Below, one piece after another: positions 22,190 to 26,779 of a DNA stretch of 26,779 nucleotides. A program made the translations under genes and the position numbers. Under the pieces are notes generated by a model that was not told the origin of the DNA, did no database searches, and saw nothing but the letters and a program-made list of their open reading frames with translations. Source of the DNA: Chthoniobacterales bacterium (GTDB lineage: Bacteria; Verrucomicrobiota; Verrucomicrobiia; Chthoniobacterales; UBA10450); assembly GCA_025980625.1 (NCBI GenBank), contig JAICXG010000008.1, forward strand, positions 1 through 26,779, in the 5' to 3' direction. Every line of letters begins with the position of its first letter. Position 1 is the stretch's first letter.

Positions 22190-24006
22190 ACTCGGTAACA
22201 AGCTTTTTCTCTTCGCAGCGCCGTGTCTCGCGCGAGGTGATGGTCGGACATGTCGGCGTCGGCGGCTCCAATCCCATCCGCCTCCAGTCGATGATCACCT
22301 GTGACACGATGGATACCGAAGCCTCGATCGCGCAGACGATCGAGCTCGCGGAAGCCGGTTGCGAGATCGTGCGCATCACCGCGCCGACCGTGAAAGACGC
22401 GGCCAACCTGCAACACATTGTGCGCGGTTTGCGCGACCGCGGTTGCGGTGTGCCGATCGTCGCCGATATCCATTTCAAACCCGAAGCCGCGATGGAAGCC
22501 GCGAAATGGGTCGACAAGGTCCGGATCAATCCCGGCAACTATGCCGACTCGAAGAAGTTCAAGATCATCGAATACAGCGACGAGCAGTACGCGGCCGAGC
22601 TCGAGCGCATCCGGGAGCGCTTCACCCCGCTCGTTAGGCTATGCCAGGAGCGCGGGATCGCGATCCGCATCGGCACCAATCACGGCTCGCTCAGCGACCG
22701 GATCATGAATCGTTACGGCGACACGCCGCTTGGGATGGTCGAGAGCGCGCTCGAGTTTGCCCGCATCGCGCGCGATCTCGGTTATCACGATTTCATCTTC
22801 TCGATGAAAGCAAGCAATCCCAAGGTGATGATCGCCGCTTATCGCTTGCTCGTTGCTCGGCTGAATGAAGAAGGTCCGGATTGGAATTACCCGCTCCATC
22901 TCGGCGTTACCGAAGCCGGCGAAGGGGAGGACGGCCGAATCAAAAGCGCCATCGGCATCGGCTCGCTGCTCGAGGACGGCATCGGCGACACGATCCGCGT
23001 CTCGCTCACCGAGGACAGCATCCACGAAATTCCGGTTGCGAAAGCGCTCGTCGAAACGGCTGCTTCCCACGCGCAACAATCCACCTTCGACGGTGCGCAA
23101 CCCGCGCTGCCCTTCGATCCATTTTCCTATCAGCGTCGTGCGAGCGACACGATCGTTATAGCCGGCGGCGCTGACGCCCTCCGCCCGGTGCAGATCGGCG
23201 GCGAACAAACTGTCCGCGTCGCGGTGCGGCAGGCGAACTTCGACAAGATCGCGCACAAGCTCGATCGGATGGGCGATTACAAGCCGGAGTTTGTCTATGA
23301 GAACTGCGGCGTCGTCGAGGTTGATCCGCGCGACGACAACGAAATTGCGCGGTTGAATTGCCTAACGAATCCGCAACTGATCACGGTTCGCGATGGCCTC
23401 GATCTGCCTCTCATCATGGCGTTCCGCCTGCTCGCGGCGAAAGTCGATCCGCGCCACCCCATTCTGCTCAAAGATAGCCTAACGATCTCGCAAAATCCCG
23501 AAGCCGATTTCCTGCGCACCCTGCTCGTCGCGTCCACCAGCATCGGCGCGCTCCTCTGCGATGGAATCGGGGACGCCATTCTCATCCAGGGAGAACAGGG
23601 ACCAGGGCAGGCGCTGCGTTTGTCCTACAACATCCTCCAAGCCGCTGGCACCCGGATTTTCAAAACCGACTACGTCGCCTGCCCGTCTTGCGGCCGCACC
23701 CTTTTCAATCTCCAGACGACGACCGCCAAAATCAAAGCCGCCACGGTCCATCTTAAGGGCGTAAAAATCGCGATCATGGGCTGCATCGTAAATGGCCCGG
23801 GTGAAATGGCGGACGCCGATTTCGGTTATGTGGGCGGCGCGCCCGGCAAGGTGAATCTCTACGTCGGCAAGACTGCCGTGAAATTCAACATCCCCGAAAC
23901 CGAAGCCGTCGATCGGCTCAAGGATTTGATTCGCGAGCACGGTAAATGGTTCGAGCCGCCGCCGAGCGCGCCGGCCGAAGCCGAAGCCGCCCTGGCTGGC
24001 GGTTGA
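22186..24006 (+). CDS. ispG: 4-hydroxy-3-methylbut-2-enyl diphosphate synthase IspG (long form)
   Basis: IspG (GcpE) reduces MEcPP to HMBPP in the penultimate MEP pathway step, using a [4Fe-4S] cluster. N-terminal barrel motifs are 'VGVGGSNPIRLQSMITCDTMDT', 'GCEIVRITAPTVKDA', 'VPIVADIHFKPEAAMEAAKW' and 'VRINPGNYAD'. Cluster ligands are in 'YVACPSCGRTLFNLQ' and 'GCIVNGPGEMADADFGYVG'. At 606 residues it is the long form with an extra domain of about 200 residues (roughly 300-480) between barrel and cluster domain, as in plants, chlamydiae and bacteroidetes, against about 370-400 in E. coli. The GTG start overlaps the stop of the preceding gene; earlier in-frame codons lie inside that gene and are rejected. 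It carries three exact copies of the 9-mer repeat. Confidence 0.96.
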   Translation: MNSVTSFFSSQRRVSREVMVGHVGVGGSNPIRLQSMITCDTMDTEASIAQTIELAEAGCEIVRITAPTVKDAANLQHIVRGLRDRGCGVPIVADIHFKPEAAMEAAKWVDKVRINPGNYADSKKFKIIEYSDEQYAAELERIRERFTPLVRLCQERGIAIRIGTNHGSLSDRIMNRYGDTPLGMVESALEFARIARDLGYHDFIFSMKASNPKVMIAAYRLLVARLNEEGPDWNYPLHLGVTEAGEGEDGRIKSAIGIGSLLEDGIGDTIRVSLTEDSIHEIPVAKALVETAASHAQQSTFDGAQPALPFDPFSYQRRASDTIVIAGGADALRPVQIGGEQTVRVAVRQANFDKIAHKLDRMGDYKPEFVYENCGVVEVDPRDDNEIARLNCLTNPQLITVRDGLDLPLIMAFRLLAAKVDPRHPILLKDSLTISQNPEADFLRTLLVASTSIGALLCDGIGDAILIQGEQGPGQALRLSYNILQAAGTRIFKTDYVACPSCGRTLFNLQTTTAKIKAATVHLKGVKIAIMGCIVNGPGEMADADFGYVGGAPGKVNLYVGKTAVKFNIPETEAVDRLKDLIREHGKWFEPPPSAPAEAEAALAGG

Positions 24007-24087
24007 CGCTCCTGCCGTTCTCGGTGATATTCCGCGCCCTCCGTTCGCAGGCCGACCGCGCTGGTCGCGCCCTGCTTTCGCAAACGC

Positions 24088-25902
<1,815 letters not shown>

Positions 25903-25967
25903 CACATGCATCCTGCTTGTGTGGCCACCGAGTGTCTCGCCCGGTGTTCTCCGCGGCCAGTGGGTTC

Positions 25968-25995
25968 TTGACCCTTGCTTTCTTCCCGCTAGGCT
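25968..25995 (+). promoter_or_regulatory. candidate sigma-70-like promoter upstream of the selenoprotein gene
   Basis: TTGACC (25968-25973) and TAGGCT (25990-25995) are separated by 16 bases, close to a -35/-10 pair, 23 bp before the ATG of the selW-like gene. It could drive the selenoprotein gene alone or the whole run into selD. The -10 is a poor match, so this is tentative. Confidence 0.35.
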
Positions 25996-26018
25996 CGATG
26001 CCAGGAAAGGAGGGAGCG

Positions 26019-26258
26019 ATGAAGACCGAAGTCCGGATCGAGTATTGCGTGGTTTGAAACTACACTCCGAAAGCCGTCAGTTTGGCGGCTAAAATTCTCG
26101 ATCTCGGCGATCGGATCGCGTCGCTCACGCTTGTCCCATCGGGTGGCGGCGCCTTCGAAGTCACCGCCAATGGCAAGAAGCTCCATTCCAAGCTCGAAAC
26201 CGGCGAATGGCCCGACTTCGACGAAGTCGTTAGGCAAGTCAAAAAGACGAAGGCTTAA
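26019..26258 (+). CDS. SelW-like selenoprotein (Rdx family) with in-frame TGA
   Basis: The frame runs from ATG 26019 to TAA 26256-26258 with one internal TGA at 26055-26057. Read as selenocysteine (U) at residue 13, it gives a 79-residue protein beginning 'MKTEVRIEYCVVUNYTPKAV', with 'GGGAFEVTANGKKLHSKLE' and 'PDFDEVVRQVKK'. This matches the SelW/Rdx thioredoxin-like family: a beta strand ending in the CxxU redox motif, a helix, then the G-x-FEV strand and 'G-LHSK' hairpin. A strong Shine-Dalgarno (AAAGGAGGGAG, 26007 on) precedes the ATG. The tRNA for selenocysteine lies 147 bp downstream and selD follows, so TGA readthrough is credible. A hairpin 14 bases after the TGA is a candidate SECIS. 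Rdx proteins are thought to be thiol-based redox proteins; the substrate is unknown. Standard gene calling would split or miss this gene. Confidence 0.9.
26072..26090 (+). promoter_or_regulatory. candidate bacterial SECIS hairpin in the selW-like gene
   Basis: AGCCG (26072-26076) and CGGCT (26086-26090) form a 5-bp stem around the 9-base loop TCAGTTTGG, beginning 14 bases after the TGA codon. A G-U lies in the loop at 26080-26081, about 22 bases from the TGA. Bacterial SECIS elements are stem-loops just after the TGA with a G-U-containing apical loop at roughly this distance, so position and loop fit. SelB specificity varies between bacteria, so the match is suggestive only. Confidence 0.55.
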
Positions 26259-26394
26259 GAATTGCTCAGGAAAGCAGGAACGCAGGAAAAGAGAGGGGAT
26301 CCTTTCTGTTCGTGATTCGACCTGTTCTCGCGCCCAATTTCCTAAGCCCTTTTTTTCTTATCGTTCCTACTTTTCTGCTTTCCTCAGTGATTTC
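26258..26394. repeat. palindromic element copy 1, before tRNA-Sec
   Basis: About 137 bp with imperfect terminal inverted repeats (left end around AGGAAAGCAGGAACGCAGG; right end the decayed complement). From 26268 to about 26351 it is identical to copy 2 at 26520-26603, after which the two diverge slightly. Similarity resumes in TTCTTTGCCG directly before the tRNA. No coding capacity is evident. It looks like a small non-autonomous (MITE- or REP-like) element or a duplicated structural hairpin. Confidence 0.85.
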
Positions 26395-26404
26395 CTTCTT
26401 TGCC

Positions 26405-26501
26405 GGAGAGTGAACGGTGCCTGGTGGCCCGCGCGGTCTTCAAAACCGTTGTCGATCCCGCATCCGCGGGACCGGGGTAGGTTCGATTCCTATCCTCTCC
26501 G
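26405..26501 (+). tRNA. selC: selenocysteine tRNA (anticodon UCA)
   Basis: A 97-base tRNA with the hallmarks of selC. The anticodon stem GCGGT/ACCGT holds the loop CTTCAAA, identical to the E. coli tRNA-Sec loop, with anticodon TCA that reads UGA. A long variable arm has the stem TCCCGC/GCGGGA. The T arm is GTAGG-TTCGATT-CCTAT. The acceptor pairs GGAGAG with CTCTCC, followed by discriminator G. The seventh acceptor position is a T-C mismatch and the D stem also has an apparent T-C mismatch, so the usual 8-bp acceptor of tRNA-Sec is not perfect here. CCA is not encoded (GCC follows), so it must be added. It lies between the selW-like gene and selD, and between two copies of a palindromic element. 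Confidence 0.93.
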
Positions 26502-26509
26502 CCCGAGAG

Positions 26510-26646
26510 GAGATATCTTAGGAAAGCAGGAACGCAGGAAAAGAGAGGGGATCCTTTCTGTTCGTGATTCGACCTGTTCTCGCGCCCAATTTCCTAAGCC
26601 CTTTTTTTCTCATCGTTCCTGCGTTCCTGCTTTCTTAAGCGATCTC
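26510..26646. repeat. palindromic element copy 2, between tRNA-Sec and selD
   Basis: A 137-bp element with 31-base terminal inverted repeats at 26510-26540 and 26616-26646 that match at 28 of 31 positions (core AAAGCAGGAACGCAGGAA on both ends). It is nearly identical to copy 1 located 252 bp upstream. The middle holds CCCTTTTTTTC, which could act as a terminator run if the inverted repeats pair. It ends 10 bp before the Shine-Dalgarno of selD. Confidence 0.88.
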
Positions 26647-26672
26647 TTCTTTGCCGAAAGGAGGTGGTCGTG

Positions 26673-26779
26673 ATGTCGCGTGAACAGCTCCGCAAGCTGA
26701 CCTCGCTCTCGTCCTGCGCCGGGTGAGCTTCCAAGCTGAGCCAACAGGCCCTGGCGCAAGTTTTGCGTCAGCTCCCGCA
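26673..26779 (+). CDS. selD: selenide, water dikinase SelD, Sec-containing, 3' end cut by window edge
   Basis: Only the first 35 codons are visible. SelD makes selenophosphate from selenide and ATP, the selenium donor for selenocysteine synthesis. Reading the TGA at 26724-26726 as selenocysteine gives residues 9-22 'LTSLSSCAGUASKL', then 'SQQALAQVLRQLP'. This aligns with the SelD N-terminus, where E. coli has 'SHGAGCGCKISP' with the catalytic Cys at position 17; here U18 takes that place. The second Cys of the E. coli motif is Ser. The ATG follows an excellent Shine-Dalgarno (AAAGGAGGTGG, 26657-26667). Sec-containing SelD is known in some bacteria and other organisms. The call rests on the short motif plus the neighbouring tRNA-Sec and selenoprotein gene; the remaining ~310 residues are outside the window. 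Confidence 0.88.

Noticed and set aside
26405..26501. Reading the TCA-anticodon tRNA as an ordinary suppressor or tryptophan-type tRNA
   Set aside because: The long variable arm, the CTTCAAA loop and the neighbouring TGA-containing sel genes point to selenocysteine.
26131..26673. A 180-codon plus-strand reading frame running through both palindromic elements and the tRNA
   Set aside because: It covers tRNA-Sec and repeats the same peptide twice because of the duplicated element; the selW-like frame explains the first part.
26724..26779. SECIS hairpin in selD
   Set aside because: Several weak stems after the TGA (for example GCCA/TGGC at 26740-26755) are possible, but none has a clear G-U apical loop; I leave it unassigned.

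Overview
The window is about 26.8 kb of gene-dense, high-GC bacterial DNA, with short intergenic gaps and no gap above 300 bp without a gene. I see no phage genes, transposase or CRISPR array. Gene content suggests a Verrucomicrobiota-like bacterium, perhaps a soil Chthoniobacterales/Spartobacteria relative. The pointers are a DUF4388 protein, a tailed HU/IHF protein, a PadR plus ADOP-type permease pair, a long-form IspG, a DUF6268-like outer-membrane barrel, and few strong Shine-Dalgarno sequences. This is a judgement from gene style, not a marker-gene placement.

Layout. 1-1381: a DUF4388 protein cut by the left edge, a coupled unknown gene and an HU/IHF-like protein. 1425-3562 (minus): a two-gene ABC-2 exporter. 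3712-5624: a secreted protein and an outer-membrane barrel protein, overlapping. 5707-5794 (minus): tRNA-Ser(GCU). 5862-7396: a lipoprotein and moeA. 7549-9907: a YciE-like ferritin-fold protein and a LigD-type DNA ligase, separated by a strong palindrome. 10027-12122: a D-amino-acid dehydrogenase-like flavoprotein and a lipoprotein. 12119-13812 (minus): mtnA and an MtnB/Ald2-like class II aldolase. 13997-16980: PadR regulator and ADOP permease. 17038-18072 (minus): tdh. 18294-25902: a housekeeping run of cdsA, dxr, rseP, a small conserved gene, ispG and typA, which joins phospholipid and isoprenoid precursor synthesis, envelope proteolysis and translation.

25968-26779 is the most striking part: a selenium locus that ordinary gene calling would miss. 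It holds a SelW/Rdx-like selenoprotein with an in-frame TGA (CVVU motif), a selenocysteine tRNA with anticodon UCA, and the start of selD, which itself carries an in-frame TGA at the catalytic position (CAGU). The tRNA lies between two nearly identical ~137-bp palindromic elements. Synthesis of Sec-tRNA needs SelD, and SelD here appears to need Sec-tRNA, so the locus looks self-dependent.

A second window-wide signal is the 9-mer TCGTTAGGC (or GCCTAACGA). It occurs 23 times exactly, against about 0.2 expected by chance, on both strands and in all three reading frames, and it forms the stop codon of four genes. It has the density and behaviour of a DNA uptake sequence or another genome-wide recognition word.
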